This document shows, in pieces, positions 8,995-17,857 of a DNA stretch of 64,000 nucleotides (position 1 is its first letter; each line of letters starts with the position of its first letter). A program made the translations under genes and the position numbers. The stretch comes from Firmicutes bacterium CAG:345 (GTDB taxonomy: Bacteria > Bacillota_I > Bacilli_A > RFN20 > CAG-288), in the NCBI GenBank assembly GCA_000433315.1, contig FR893384.1, positions 62,001 to 126,000 on the forward strand, in the 5' to 3' direction. The notes beneath the pieces are model-generated. The model was given only the letters and a program-made list of their open reading frames with translations, was not told the origin of the DNA and did not search any database.

Positions 8995-11900
8995 TTATAA
9001 AACTGTAACTGTAATTGTAACGGCTTGAGCTGGCATAGAGAACGACCAGTAGTCACCTTTATAACTAAATGCATCTTCTTTTAAAACTGTACCATCAGCA
9101 GCAACAGCTTTAAATGTATAAGTTTTAGAGCCATCGACATCATCTGTTTTCTTTAAGTATGCAGTGATCTTGACACCTTCAGCAAATGATTTATCTTCTT
9201 TAAATATTGAAGTATCTGTATCGCTTGGATAGCCCCAACCACTATAGTTACCTACAAGAACAACATATTCACAACCTTCACCTAAATGTACTCCAAATAA
9301 TGGAATAGGTGTAGGTGTAACAGTAACTGTAACTTTGCTATCAACCATTGTGAATTGTAATAATCCACTAGCTGTTACTGTGAAGGCGACATCTTCCCCA
9401 TCCGCATTGGTAACTTTAAAGCTATTTGAATCAAGCTTATAAGTACTCTTAGCATCGGCAGTTAATGTTAAATCAACATTAATATTATGACCGACATAGC
9501 ACTTTGTTAAATCGGTAATTTTATCGCCGGAATCTTTATCTTTAATTACCATATCGCTAGTAAATAAAGAAGATTCAGAAAGTTTTACTTCAACTTCATT
9601 ATGGGCTTGTTCAACTAAAGTAAGTTTTAATGTACTATCTGCACTTCCAACAACAAATGTTGTCTTATATTCTCTCCAATAAGATGAAGTAAGTTCAAAT
9701 TCAAGATCAGCACCGGCTAAAGTTCCTTTATCGATTGCATGACCATTAGGAAGTCTAACTATAAGAGTATATTCTCCACCTTCATTTAAATTGGAAAAAT
9801 CTGTAACTTCAGTACCATATTTATCAGTGACAGATTTATAAGTAATCTTTTCATCAAGATCCAATGTTAAAGCATGAGTTGGAACAGTAGTAGTTTCAAC
9901 TGTGATGACAACATCAGCATTTGGCATTGTGAATGAATAGGAAGAAGCTCCACTTACAACTAAAGCTTCATCGGAAGAAGAAATTTTAACAGCAGTAACT
10001 TTATATCCAGCATTTTCTTTGACATCAAAGGAAATCAATGTACCTTCAAGAGCACTTGTTGTATAAAGTTTAGAAAGGACAAAGCCTTCACCTTCGGTAT
10101 AGGTTACAGAATGATATTGTTGAATTTCAAATGTTACTTTAAATGATGTAGCATCGGTATCTTCAGGTACGGCAAATTCAAATTTTCCACTGCTACCTTT
10201 TGTTGCTGCAACACCATTGACTAATACTGACTTAATAGCATAACCGGTTATAGCAACTGGTGTAACAACTAATGTTCTGCCAGGAAGAACAGATTCAGTA
10301 GGTGTATCACTTCCCCAATATGAAATAGATTTTAAAGCTAATGAACAAGATTCAACAAATTCATTTTCTTCAACTTCAACTGGAATAGCCTTGTAGAGGT
10401 TCAATGTGACGATAATGTTTTCTTTTGGCATCTTCTTCAAAGTTAAAACACCACTTGAATAAGTATAACCATCATCACTCCATGTATCCAAAGTCTTTCC
10501 ACTTTCAGTTTCAACACTTTTAACACCATCGAAGACATAACCTTCAGCACCTTTAATAGTAAATGTTGCCTTATCTCCTGGGGTGACTTCAGTATTGCCG
10601 GTAATAACAGCATTTTCACCATTGACAAAAGTGACATTCTTTACGCCGACTTCTTCAGCTTCAACTTTAAGTTCAACAACGACTTTACCCTTATCAGAGA
10701 ACATATAGCAAGAAACATTATAAATATCTTCGTAACTATAGGATGAATAAATTGACATTGCGCTGCTGCTACCCTGTTCATTTATACTGATTTTATTTAC
10801 TAAAACACCTTTTTTCTTAATAAGGGCAAAACCAGCTTGAGAATAGTTTTGTGGATCGTAATAACCACCATTTTCAATACCATAAATAGTATATAAATCG
10901 GATTGTTCAAATAATATTTGTACTGAATTTTCAGCATCAACACCAACTTGTTTCATAAGGTGTGTTGCGACAATTTCAGCATCTTCATCAGGCATGACGA
11001 AACTGCCTTTATATAAATTAGCTGTATTTTCATCAGCAGTTAATTTAATCAATTCTCCATTGACATAAATAGCACCATCAATCTTATAGCTGCTTTGGCT
11101 CTTGAACTTAAGTTCAACATTGACTGTTTCACCAGCAAGAACTTCAGCACCTTCAGCAACACCCGTAAAGGATTCAATTAAAGACGATGATAAAGTGACC
11201 TTATTTACTCTATGAGTTTCAACAACTTTTTCACTTGTAACATTTAAGCTAACAACACCTTCTGGCATCACGAATGAATAGGATAAGCCTTCAGTGATTG
11301 GAGTTAAGCTTAAAGCACCATCATTAGCTACTATATCTAATAATATATATTTTTCTTCGAAGCTTAATTCAACGACAACAGTTTGACCAGCAACAGCTTC
11401 TGTTACTTCGTTTCCTTCAACTTTCAATGAAACAGCTGATACATGATCATCTTTAGCTACGTTAATAGCATATGGAACTATCTTATCAGCAAGAACAGTT
11501 TGAATACTGACTTCACCATCAGGCATAACAAATGTATATGTTCCTTCGTTTTCGCCAACTTCGACGGAAGTTTCTCCAGCTAAAACTGTTACAGAAACTA
11601 ATTCTTTCTTTTCATTTGTAACTTCAATAGTAAATGTGACAACTTCACCTTCAACTGCACTAACTTTATCAGCATGGATAACTGATCCAGCTTCAGCTGC
11701 GAAATTTACAGCATGAGGTTGTTTAACAATAATTGAAGTAGAAGAACTTGAAGATGGAGTAGAAGGTGTAGAAGAAGAGGATGAACTAGAGCTTGATGAA
11801 GAACTAGAACTCGAAGATGAGGAAGAAGTAGTACTTGAAGAACTACTACTGCTAGAAGAGTTAGTAGAATTAGTACTAGAACTTGAAGAAGTAGATGAAC

Positions 11901-12027
11901 TTGAAGAAGTAGATGGTGTTAAAGAAGAAGATGGAGTAGAAGATGATGTAGGGTTTGTTTGACAACTAACTAATCCTATAAGCAAAAGAGTAGAAAGTAA
12001 CAAACAACGTTTACTTTGTTTTTTCAT
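8995..12027 (-). CDS. Large Ser-rich stalk lipoprotein with repeated InlB/Flg_new_2-type units
   Basis: 1010 residues; first gene of the lipoprotein operon. Signal ends LIGLVSC (Cys 22); residues about 28-97 are almost only Ser and Thr. The rest is built of at least eight repeats of roughly 80-110 residues, each closing with a conserved strand of the form F-x-M-P-x(4-5)-V-x-I: YTFVMPDGEVSIQ, YSFVMPEGVVSLN, GSFVMPDEDAEIV, KKMPKENIIVTLN, FAVPEDTDATSFKV, YSFTMPNADVVITV, LQFTMVDSKVTVTV, WSFSMPAQAVTITV. This matches the divergent InlB B-repeat / Flg_new_2 class of surface repeats. Role unknown; a long rigid surface fibre is a reasonable guess. A consensus promoter lies directly upstream. Confidence 0.82.
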   Translation of the reverse strand: MKKQSKRCLLLSTLLLIGLVSCQTNPTSSSTPSSSLTPSTSSSSSTSSSSSTNSTNSSSSSSSSSTTSSSSSSSSSSSSSSSSSSSTPSTPSSSSSTSIIVKQPHAVNFAAEAGSVIHADKVSAVEGEVVTFTIEVTNEKKELVSVTVLAGETSVEVGENEGTYTFVMPDGEVSIQTVLADKIVPYAINVAKDDHVSAVSLKVEGNEVTEAVAGQTVVVELSFEEKYILLDIVANDGALSLTPITEGLSYSFVMPEGVVSLNVTSEKVVETHRVNKVTLSSSLIESFTGVAEGAEVLAGETVNVELKFKSQSSYKIDGAIYVNGELIKLTADENTANLYKGSFVMPDEDAEIVATHLMKQVGVDAENSVQILFEQSDLYTIYGIENGGYYDPQNYSQAGFALIKKKGVLVNKISINEQGSSSAMSIYSSYSYEDIYNVSCYMFSDKGKVVVELKVEAEEVGVKNVTFVNGENAVITGNTEVTPGDKATFTIKGAEGYVFDGVKSVETESGKTLDTWSDDGYTYSSGVLTLKKMPKENIIVTLNLYKAIPVEVEENEFVESCSLALKSISYWGSDTPTESVLPGRTLVVTPVAITGYAIKSVLVNGVAATKGSSGKFEFAVPEDTDATSFKVTFEIQQYHSVTYTEGEGFVLSKLYTTSALEGTLISFDVKENAGYKVTAVKISSSDEALVVSGASSYSFTMPNADVVITVETTTVPTHALTLDLDEKITYKSVTDKYGTEVTDFSNLNEGGEYTLIVRLPNGHAIDKGTLAGADLEFELTSSYWREYKTTFVVGSADSTLKLTLVEQAHNEVEVKLSESSLFTSDMVIKDKDSGDKITDLTKCYVGHNINVDLTLTADAKSTYKLDSNSFKVTNADGEDVAFTVTASGLLQFTMVDSKVTVTVTPTPIPLFGVHLGEGCEYVVLVGNYSGWGYPSDTDTSIFKEDKSFAEGVKITAYLKKTDDVDGSKTYTFKAVAADGTVLKEDAFSYKGDYWSFSMPAQAVTITVTVL
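11737..11946 (-). repeat. Low-complexity Ser/Thr-coding tract
   Basis: About 70 codons coding nearly pure Ser/Thr, seen on the plus strand as repeats of gaa/cta/gat triplets. Similar but shorter tracts follow the lipobox in four other lipoproteins (about 6380-6500, 8770-8900, 25780-26000, 28090-28250). Such tracts are prone to slippage and length variation. Confidence 0.7.
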
Positions 12028-12053
12028 TTTAATGTTTCTCCTGTTTTTTTTGT

Positions 12054-12082
12054 GTTATAGTGATGTAGTTTTTTCTTGTCAA
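12054..12082 (-). promoter_or_regulatory. Promoter of the 12027-5210 lipoprotein operon
   Basis: On the minus strand: TTGACA, 17-base spacer, TATAAC. This is a near-perfect sigma-A promoter, 27 bases ahead of the start codon. Confidence 0.85.
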
Positions 12083-12203
12083 CAATTTTTTTCTTATCTT
12101 TTTTATTTAAAAATAACTATTTTTTTATAATTATTTGTTTGTTTTTTTATATATTTAAAAATTTATTATTTTTTTAAAATTTACAATTAAAAATTAGTCG
12201 AGA

Positions 12204-12217
12204 TGAAAGCGGTTACT
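12204..12217. promoter_or_regulatory. Near-consensus cre (CcpA-type) site
   Basis: TGAAAGCGGTTACT matches 13 of 14 positions of the catabolite-responsive consensus TGWAANCGNTNWCA. It lies in the divergent spacer, 106 bases ahead of the ABC exporter start and upstream of the lipoprotein operon promoter, so either side could be the target. Confidence 0.4.
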
Positions 12218-12322
12218 ACTTGTCAAAAAATTATGCAATTTTAAAATATACTAATAATAATGTTACGAGATGAAAAAAAGCTTGTTTTATAGTAGAATAT
12301 TCAAATATTGATGGAGGTAAAT

Positions 12323-14041
12323 ATGCTTAAACGTTTCGTCTCTTATTATAAACCACATCTCAAGATGTTCACTCTTGATATGTTAGCTTCTCTTTTAATA
12401 TCTTTAATTGCAATGTGCTATCCAATTTTAACTAGAAAAGTTTTTTCTACTTATGTTCCTGAAAAAGATATTAATATGATAATAATTTTTGCAGCTATTT
12501 TAGTTGGCCTATATATAATCAGAATGTTTTTAAAATATTTCGTTCAGTATTATGGACATGTTATTGGTGTTAAAATGCAAGCTCAAATGCGAAAGGATAT
12601 GTTTACTCATCTGGAGAAACTTCCCTATTCATATTACGATGAACATGAAACTGGAAAAATAATGTCAAGGATGACAAATGATTTGCAAAATGTCAGTGAG
12701 CTCGCTCATCATGGCCCTGAAAACTTCTTTATATGCGGTGTCATGATCATCGGTTCTTTTGCCTATTTATTGACTATCAATTGGATTTTAGCTTTGATCA
12801 TCTTTGCCTGTGTTCCTTTTATGGTTGCAATCTCTTTGTTCACTAGAAAAAGAATGCGCAATGCTTTTACTGAAACACGCAAAAGTATCGCTGGTATCAA
12901 TGCATCTTTAGAGTCTAGTATATCTGGTATCCGCATTACAAAAGCTTTTGCAAATCAAGATATTGAGGATAAAAAATTTGACATAAGCAATAAAGAATAT
13001 GTAAAAAATAGATCTATAGCATATAAAGCGATGGGAATATTTTCTTCTTCTACCAATTTTGTCATGGATTTATTCAACGTTGCTTGTATTGTTGGAGGTG
13101 GTATAATCGCTATTACTACTGAAGCTTTTTCTACCGCTGATTACACTGCTTTTGTTGTTTCCGTCTCTTTGTTTATTTCTCCTTTGACAACTTTAATCAA
13201 TTTTGTTGAGCAATATCAAGATGGTGTTACCGGATTTAAAAGATTCCTCGATGTCATGGATGAAAAAGTAGAATATGAAAAACCTAATGCTATAAAAAAT
13301 ATTACATTAGCTGGAAACATTGATTTTAATCATGTATTCTTCAATTATGAAACAAAAGACCATATTTTAAATGATGTTTCATTTTCTATTAAAAAAGGTG
13401 AGACCATCGCCCTTGTTGGAGCATCTGGTGGAGGAAAAACAACCATTTGCCATCTTATACCTAATTTTTATCAACCGACTTCAGGCACAATAAAAATCGA
13501 TGGAATAAATATTTCAGATATTTCTTTAAATGCTCTTCGAAAAAATATCGGTTTTGTTCAGCAAGATGTATTTTTATTCACTGGATCAATTAAAGACAAC
13601 ATTCAATATGGTAAACCTGATGCCACCGATAAAGATATTATTTCCGCCAGTAAAAAAGCCAATATCTATGATTTCATCATGTCACTTCCAAACAAATTCG
13701 ATACACAAATCGGCGAAAGAGGTGTCAAACTTTCAGGTGGTCAAAAACAAAGAATTTCTATCGCTAGAGTTTTTTTAAAGAATCCTTCTATTCTAATTTT
13801 AGATGAAGCAACTTCTGCCTTAGATAATGCAACTGAAATATTGATTCAACAAGCTTTGAACAAATTATCTTATGGCCGCACCACACTTGTTGTTGCTCAT
13901 CGTCTTTCTACCATAAAAAATGCTGATAGAATACTTGTAGTTGAAGGTGGTAAAATAATAGAAGAAGGAACTCACTCAGTTCTTCTTTCTCAAAATGGCG
14001 AATACGCTAAACTCTATAATCTACAATTTCGCAATAATTAA
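12323..14041 (+). CDS. ABC exporter (MsbA/LmrA-like half-transporter)
   Basis: 572-residue half-transporter with fused membrane and ATPase domains, expected to work as a dimer. Start ATG at 12323 follows GGAGG by five bases; a TTG at 12308 upstream is less likely. Residues 1-300 hold the six-span ABC_membrane domain with the typical MQAQMRKDMFTHLEKLPYSYYD and ETGKIMSRMTNDL motifs. The ATPase has Walker A GASGGGKTT, Q-loop NIGFVQQDVFLFTGS, signature LSGGQKQR, Walker B ILILDEATSALDNATE and the switch His in VVAHRLST. The substrate cannot be read; multidrug or lipid export are typical. A HAD gene follows 14 bases later. Confidence 0.92.
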   Translation: MLKRFVSYYKPHLKMFTLDMLASLLISLIAMCYPILTRKVFSTYVPEKDINMIIIFAAILVGLYIIRMFLKYFVQYYGHVIGVKMQAQMRKDMFTHLEKLPYSYYDEHETGKIMSRMTNDLQNVSELAHHGPENFFICGVMIIGSFAYLLTINWILALIIFACVPFMVAISLFTRKRMRNAFTETRKSIAGINASLESSISGIRITKAFANQDIEDKKFDISNKEYVKNRSIAYKAMGIFSSSTNFVMDLFNVACIVGGGIIAITTEAFSTADYTAFVVSVSLFISPLTTLINFVEQYQDGVTGFKRFLDVMDEKVEYEKPNAIKNITLAGNIDFNHVFFNYETKDHILNDVSFSIKKGETIALVGASGGGKTTICHLIPNFYQPTSGTIKIDGINISDISLNALRKNIGFVQQDVFLFTGSIKDNIQYGKPDATDKDIISASKKANIYDFIMSLPNKFDTQIGERGVKLSGGQKQRISIARVFLKNPSILILDEATSALDNATEILIQQALNKLSYGRTTLVVAHRLSTIKNADRILVVEGGKIIEEGTHSVLLSQNGEYAKLYNLQFRNN

Positions 14042-14055
14042 ATAGGGAGATAAAC

Positions 14056-15153
14056 ATGAAAAAAGCTCACGTTTTATTTTTTGATCTTGATGGAACACTA
14101 TTAGATACTGTTGCTGATCTTGGTGCAGCTGTTAATACAATCTTGGAAAAATATAATTATCCTACTCATGAACTTTCTGAATATGTCAATTTCATCGGTC
14201 AAGGTTCTATGTATCTTATAAGAAAAGCTAGTGGCGAAAAAGACGAAGAGAAAATCAAAATCCTCTATAAAGAATATTTAGCTAATCTTTTGGATAATCT
14301 TTATAATAGAACAAATAGCTATCCATATATCGCTTCAGCTTTAGAAAAATTTTCAATATCAGGATATGAATTATTTGTTTTTACCAATAAACCGCAAAAA
14401 GCAGCCGAAAATTTGATGAAATATTTTTTTAAAAATGTAAAATTTAAAGCAGTAATTGGCCAAGGAGAAAAAAAGTTTCCACCCAAACCTGATCCAACTG
14501 GTCTTCTTGAAACTTTAAAAGAATACGAAATAGATCCTCAAGATGTCATTTATTTTGGGGATTCCAATTATGATATGTTGGTAGCAAAAAAATGTAATAT
14601 TCCTTATCGAATAGGTTGTCTTTATGGCTATCAAAATGAAGAGTTGCTCATTGAAGGTGGAGCAACAGATATCATTCCTTCCGGTCGCTATTTTTTCAAA
14701 ATAGTCAATAAATATGGTTTTTCCAAATCAATATCCATATCGATATTATTTAATTTGTTAGAACTATTTCTCATCGGAATTTTCATCTTTATGGCCCTGA
14801 CTTCTTCAAAATCTAATATTAGTTATATTCTTTATGCTTTGGCTTTTTTAACCGGTGGTTATGTCTTAGTCACAGATGCTTTAACATTTACTGATGTTCA
14901 TTTTTTAGAACCTAATCTGCTTTTTTGTTTTACATCAGTCTTTATTTCTTCTGCTTTATATATCTACTTATTTTCCAATGCTTTTTTTAATTTCTCTTGG
15001 AATGCCGTCAATATTATCTTTTTCCTTTGTTCAATTATCTTCACAATAATTTTTATTCTTTCTTTTTATGCCTTAGTTAAAAATGGTATAAATGATATCG
15101 CACGTGCTAAAAAAAGAAAAGAAAACCTCAATAAATCAGTCAACAAGCTTTAA
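14056..15153 (+). CDS. HAD hydrolase fused to a C-terminal membrane domain
   Basis: Residues 1 to about 215 are a haloacid-dehalogenase phosphatase of the phosphoglycolate phosphatase subgroup: motif I FFDLDGTLLDT (nucleophile Asp in DLDGT), motif II FTNK, motif III Lys in KFPPKPDP, motif IV FGDSNYD. Residues about 225-350 add four or more hydrophobic segments (from ISILFNLLELFLIGIFIF to IIFTIIFILSFYALV), which ordinary Gph proteins lack. The fusion suggests a membrane-tethered phosphatase; its substrate is not evident. Start follows AGGGAG. It lies between the ABC exporter and trkH, which has its own promoter. Confidence 0.82.
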   Translation: MKKAHVLFFDLDGTLLDTVADLGAAVNTILEKYNYPTHELSEYVNFIGQGSMYLIRKASGEKDEEKIKILYKEYLANLLDNLYNRTNSYPYIASALEKFSISGYELFVFTNKPQKAAENLMKYFFKNVKFKAVIGQGEKKFPPKPDPTGLLETLKEYEIDPQDVIYFGDSNYDMLVAKKCNIPYRIGCLYGYQNEELLIEGGATDIIPSGRYFFKIVNKYGFSKSISISILFNLLELFLIGIFIFMALTSSKSNISYILYALAFLTGGYVLVTDALTFTDVHFLEPNLLFCFTSVFISSALYIYLFSNAFFNFSWNAVNIIFFLCSIIFTIIFILSFYALVKNGINDIARAKKRKENLNKSVNKL

Positions 15154-15181
15154 TATTAAAATTACTTCTAAGAAAATTTAA

Positions 15182-15190
15182 TGCTATAAT
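15182..15190 (+). promoter_or_regulatory. Extended -10 promoter very close to the trkH start
   Basis: TGCTATAAT is a perfect extended -10 element. The trkH ATG begins eight bases after it, with no ribosome binding site in between, so transcripts from it would be leaderless or nearly so. No good -35 box is present, as expected for extended -10 promoters. Confidence 0.55.
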
Positions 15191-15197
15191 ATTTTTT

Positions 15198-16739
15198 ATG
15201 AATCGTGAAATAAAAAAAGAAATGGTTATTTCCGGTGGCAAACTCGCCCTAGGATATATCGGATTATTAACAGGAATTATCGGGATAGTTTTATTAATTC
15301 CTTTATTTGTCAGTATTTCTCTTCCTCTTGAAAGAAAATATTGGTGGAATTTTTTTGCGCCAGCAATAATAATGATAATCTGTGGATTTTCTACTTTCTT
15401 GGGGCTTCTTTATAAAAAAGAACATGGGCAATTATCCAATAGACAATCCTCATTTATTGTCTTGACTTCGTGGATTATTTCTATACTTGGTACCGCTGTT
15501 CCTTTTTGGTCTTCTGGACTTTTAAATTTTCATCAATCCATTTTTGAAGTCAGTTCTGGATGGACAACAACAGGAATGTCAGTTCTCGATGTTGAACAAG
15601 GGAATATCTATTCTTTTTTGACTCTAAGAGCTCTCTGTATGCTTTTTGGTGGAATAGGTATTATTCTCGTCATGATTTCAGTATTCTCTGATAGATATGG
15701 TTTAAGATTATATTCAGCCGAAGGTCATGGTGATAGTTTTCTTCCTAATCTATTGAGATCAGCTAGATTAATGTTTGCAATATACATCGGATTGATCACA
15801 GTTGGAATTATTTCCTATATGATTTTCGGCATGTCATTTTTTGATGCTTTTGTCCATTCAATTACCGCTGTAGCTACTGGAGGATTCTCTAATTACAATG
15901 ATTCTATCGCTCATTTTTCCATAGAAAATGGCTATAACATCATTCAAGTATGTGGAATACAAGTTACCAGTATTATCTTGATGTTTTCCGGTTCTATTTC
16001 TTTCATCTCCTTCGCTTTTCTTTTAAGGGGAGACTTTAAAACTTTTTTTAAAAACTTTGAAAATCACGCTGAACTTGTCATTCTTGTCATCGTTATTCCA
16101 CTCATTTTAATTCTATCAATAACTTCAAATACTGTTACAAGCAACAATGCTTTGATGTATTCAGTATTTTTCACAATTTCTGCAATGTCTACAACTGGTT
16201 TCCAAATTATGTCGATCGATATAAATACTTTAAATCCAGCTATTTGCTTTATTTTTATCCTTATTATGTTGATCGGTTGTCAATCGAGTTCTACTTGTGG
16301 CGGTATCAAAGTTGGAAGGATTTCTCTGCTTTATCACTCCTTGGTCATCAAGCTTAGAAATTCGGCAAATAATCTTAATATCAAGCGTGCTGATTATGTC
16401 AATGTCTACGGCAAAGATATGTTTTTAGATGAAGCCTTGCTTCATGACAACAATATTTTTATTCTTACTTATTTAGGAATATATTTAGCTGGTGCTTTCT
16501 TATTTACTCTCGGTGGCAGCAGTCTTAATCAATCTTTATTTGAATCTGCCAGCATGATATCAACCATAGGTTTTTCAACGGGAATGGTCAATTTAAGTTC
16601 TCCAACTTACTATTATTATGTCGGTGCTAGCTTGATGATCTTCGGTCGTTTTGAATTATTCATGGTCATTTATGGTATAATTTATATATTCTCTATTCCT
16701 TTCAACAAAATCAAATTATTGCTCTCACGGAGGAAATAA
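15198..16739 (+). CDS. trkH: Potassium uptake channel subunit, TrkH/KtrB family
   Basis: Membrane subunit of a Trk/Ktr K+ uptake system, 513 residues, about ten or more spans. The four selectivity-filter loops of the family can be seen: SSGWTTTGMSVLD, AVATGGFSNY, AMSTTGFQIMS and MISTIGFSTGM, with the GCQSSSTCGGIKVGR block near the third. Length and loop pattern favour TrkH over the shorter KtrB. Two NAD-binding TrkA-type proteins follow directly, giving a complete uptake module. Confidence 0.93.
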   Translation: MNREIKKEMVISGGKLALGYIGLLTGIIGIVLLIPLFVSISLPLERKYWWNFFAPAIIMIICGFSTFLGLLYKKEHGQLSNRQSSFIVLTSWIISILGTAVPFWSSGLLNFHQSIFEVSSGWTTTGMSVLDVEQGNIYSFLTLRALCMLFGGIGIILVMISVFSDRYGLRLYSAEGHGDSFLPNLLRSARLMFAIYIGLITVGIISYMIFGMSFFDAFVHSITAVATGGFSNYNDSIAHFSIENGYNIIQVCGIQVTSIILMFSGSISFISFAFLLRGDFKTFFKNFENHAELVILVIVIPLILILSITSNTVTSNNALMYSVFFTISAMSTTGFQIMSIDINTLNPAICFIFILIMLIGCQSSSTCGGIKVGRISLLYHSLVIKLRNSANNLNIKRADYVNVYGKDMFLDEALLHDNNIFILTYLGIYLAGAFLFTLGGSSLNQSLFESASMISTIGFSTGMVNLSSPTYYYYVGASLMIFGRFELFMVIYGIIYIFSIPFNKIKLLLSRRK

Positions 16740-16742
16740 ATC

Positions 16743-17189
16743 ATGTTAAAAAAGAAAAATATCGTTGTTATCGGTTGCTCCAACATGGGAGCTTATATCG
16801 CTAGCCGCCTATCAGAATTAGGAAATAATGTCACAATCATCGATAAAAATAAAAATTCTTTCAGAATTTTAGATGAATCATATACCGGATTTAAACTCGA
16901 AGGAAATGGTATGGATCGTGATTTTTTAGTAAAAAATCATGTAGACCAAGCCGATATTGTTCTAGTAGCAACGGAAGATGATAATACAAATTCTTGCATC
17001 GCGCAAATTGTCAAGGTCATCTACAATGTCCCAATTGTTATAACTCGTATCTACGATATCGATAAAACCATTGTTTTAGAAGGAACCGGAGTAAGAATAA
17101 TCTATCCTTCTATTCTCGTTTCCAATGAATTTTTCACTTTGGTTAAAGAGGAAGAAGATAAAAAAATTAAGGAGAGCAAAAAAAAATGA
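16743..17189 (+). CDS. TrkA-type NAD-binding regulator, single RCK N domain
   Basis: 148-residue cytoplasmic regulator of K+ uptake. It holds one TrkA_N Rossmann domain with the nucleotide motif VIGCSNMGAYIA (G-x-S-x-x-G form), the acidic residue ending strand two (TIIDKN) and IVLVATEDDNTN. It has no TrkA_C domain; the C-terminus is a Lys-rich tail. Start is three bases after trkH with GGAGG upstream; its stop overlaps the next start (ATGA). It probably assembles with the following two-domain protein into the ring under TrkH. Confidence 0.85.
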   Translation: MLKKKNIVVIGCSNMGAYIASRLSELGNNVTIIDKNKNSFRILDESYTGFKLEGNGMDRDFLVKNHVDQADIVLVATEDDNTNSCIAQIVKVIYNVPIVITRIYDIDKTIVLEGTGVRIIYPSILVSNEFFTLVKEEEDKKIKESKKK

Positions 17190-17848
17190 ATATAGTTATT
17201 GCTGGAGGTCAAACTAAAGCTGACTTCCTCATTTCAATGTTTAAAAAAGGAAAGCATAACCTTGTTGTCATCAACGATGATGAGGATTACGCTGATTTTT
17301 TGAGTAAAAAACATCATATCAATGTCATTGTTGCCGATGCTTCCTCAGGAATTGTTTTAAAACAAGCCAATATTGAAAATTTCGATATTATGGTCGCTGT
17401 AACTCCAAGCGATGCAGCAAATCTTGCCATTTGTCAGCTTTCTAAAAAAATGCTCCATATCAAAAAGACTGTAGCGGCAGTCAACGACCCCAAAAACGTT
17501 GATGCCTTCACAAAGTTAGGAGTAGATACAACAATCAGCGCTACTTATTTAATTTCCAAATATATCGAAAAAGCTTCGATATTAGAAAATATGACCAGAA
17601 CCATCGTATCAGAATACGATAGTTTAGCTATCACTTCAATCATCATTCAAGAGAATAGTATGATGGCAGGAAGAACTCTTAGTCAAATTAAACTTCCTAA
17701 TGGTATTTCTTTAGGAGCTATCATGCGTGGCAATGATGTAATAGTCCCTAATGGTCAAACAACTATCTACCCCAATGATAAAATCCTTATCATCACTCCA
17801 AGCAATTTACAAGAAAAAGCTATTGAGCTTATCAATTCAAAGAAATAA
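17186..17848 (+). CDS. trkA: TrkA-type regulator with N and C RCK domains
   Basis: 220 residues: a TrkA_N Rossmann domain (1 to about 130) and a TrkA_C ligand domain (about 140-220, ending NDKILIITPSNLQEKAIEL). The glycine-rich loop is degenerate, IAGGQTKADFLISM, instead of GxGxxG, so NAD binding by this copy is doubtful, while the preceding one-domain protein keeps a better loop. Together they resemble a full-length TrkA split in two. Fourth-codon overlap with the preceding gene indicates coupling. Confidence 0.85.
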   Translation: MNIVIAGGQTKADFLISMFKKGKHNLVVINDDEDYADFLSKKHHINVIVADASSGIVLKQANIENFDIMVAVTPSDAANLAICQLSKKMLHIKKTVAAVNDPKNVDAFTKLGVDTTISATYLISKYIEKASILENMTRTIVSEYDSLAITSIIIQENSMMAGRTLSQIKLPNGISLGAIMRGNDVIVPNGQTTIYPNDKILIITPSNLQEKAIELINSKK

Positions 17849-17857
17849 TTATTAAAT

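Noticed and set aside
8752..9000. Plus-strand frame coding an acidic Glu/Asp-rich peptide
   Set aside because: It is the antisense of the Ser-rich stalk of the 801-residue lipoprotein; its composition comes from those repeats.
11737..11946. CRISPR or direct-repeat array
   Set aside because: Repeats are codon-level Ser/Thr repeats inside a gene, with no spacers of regular length.
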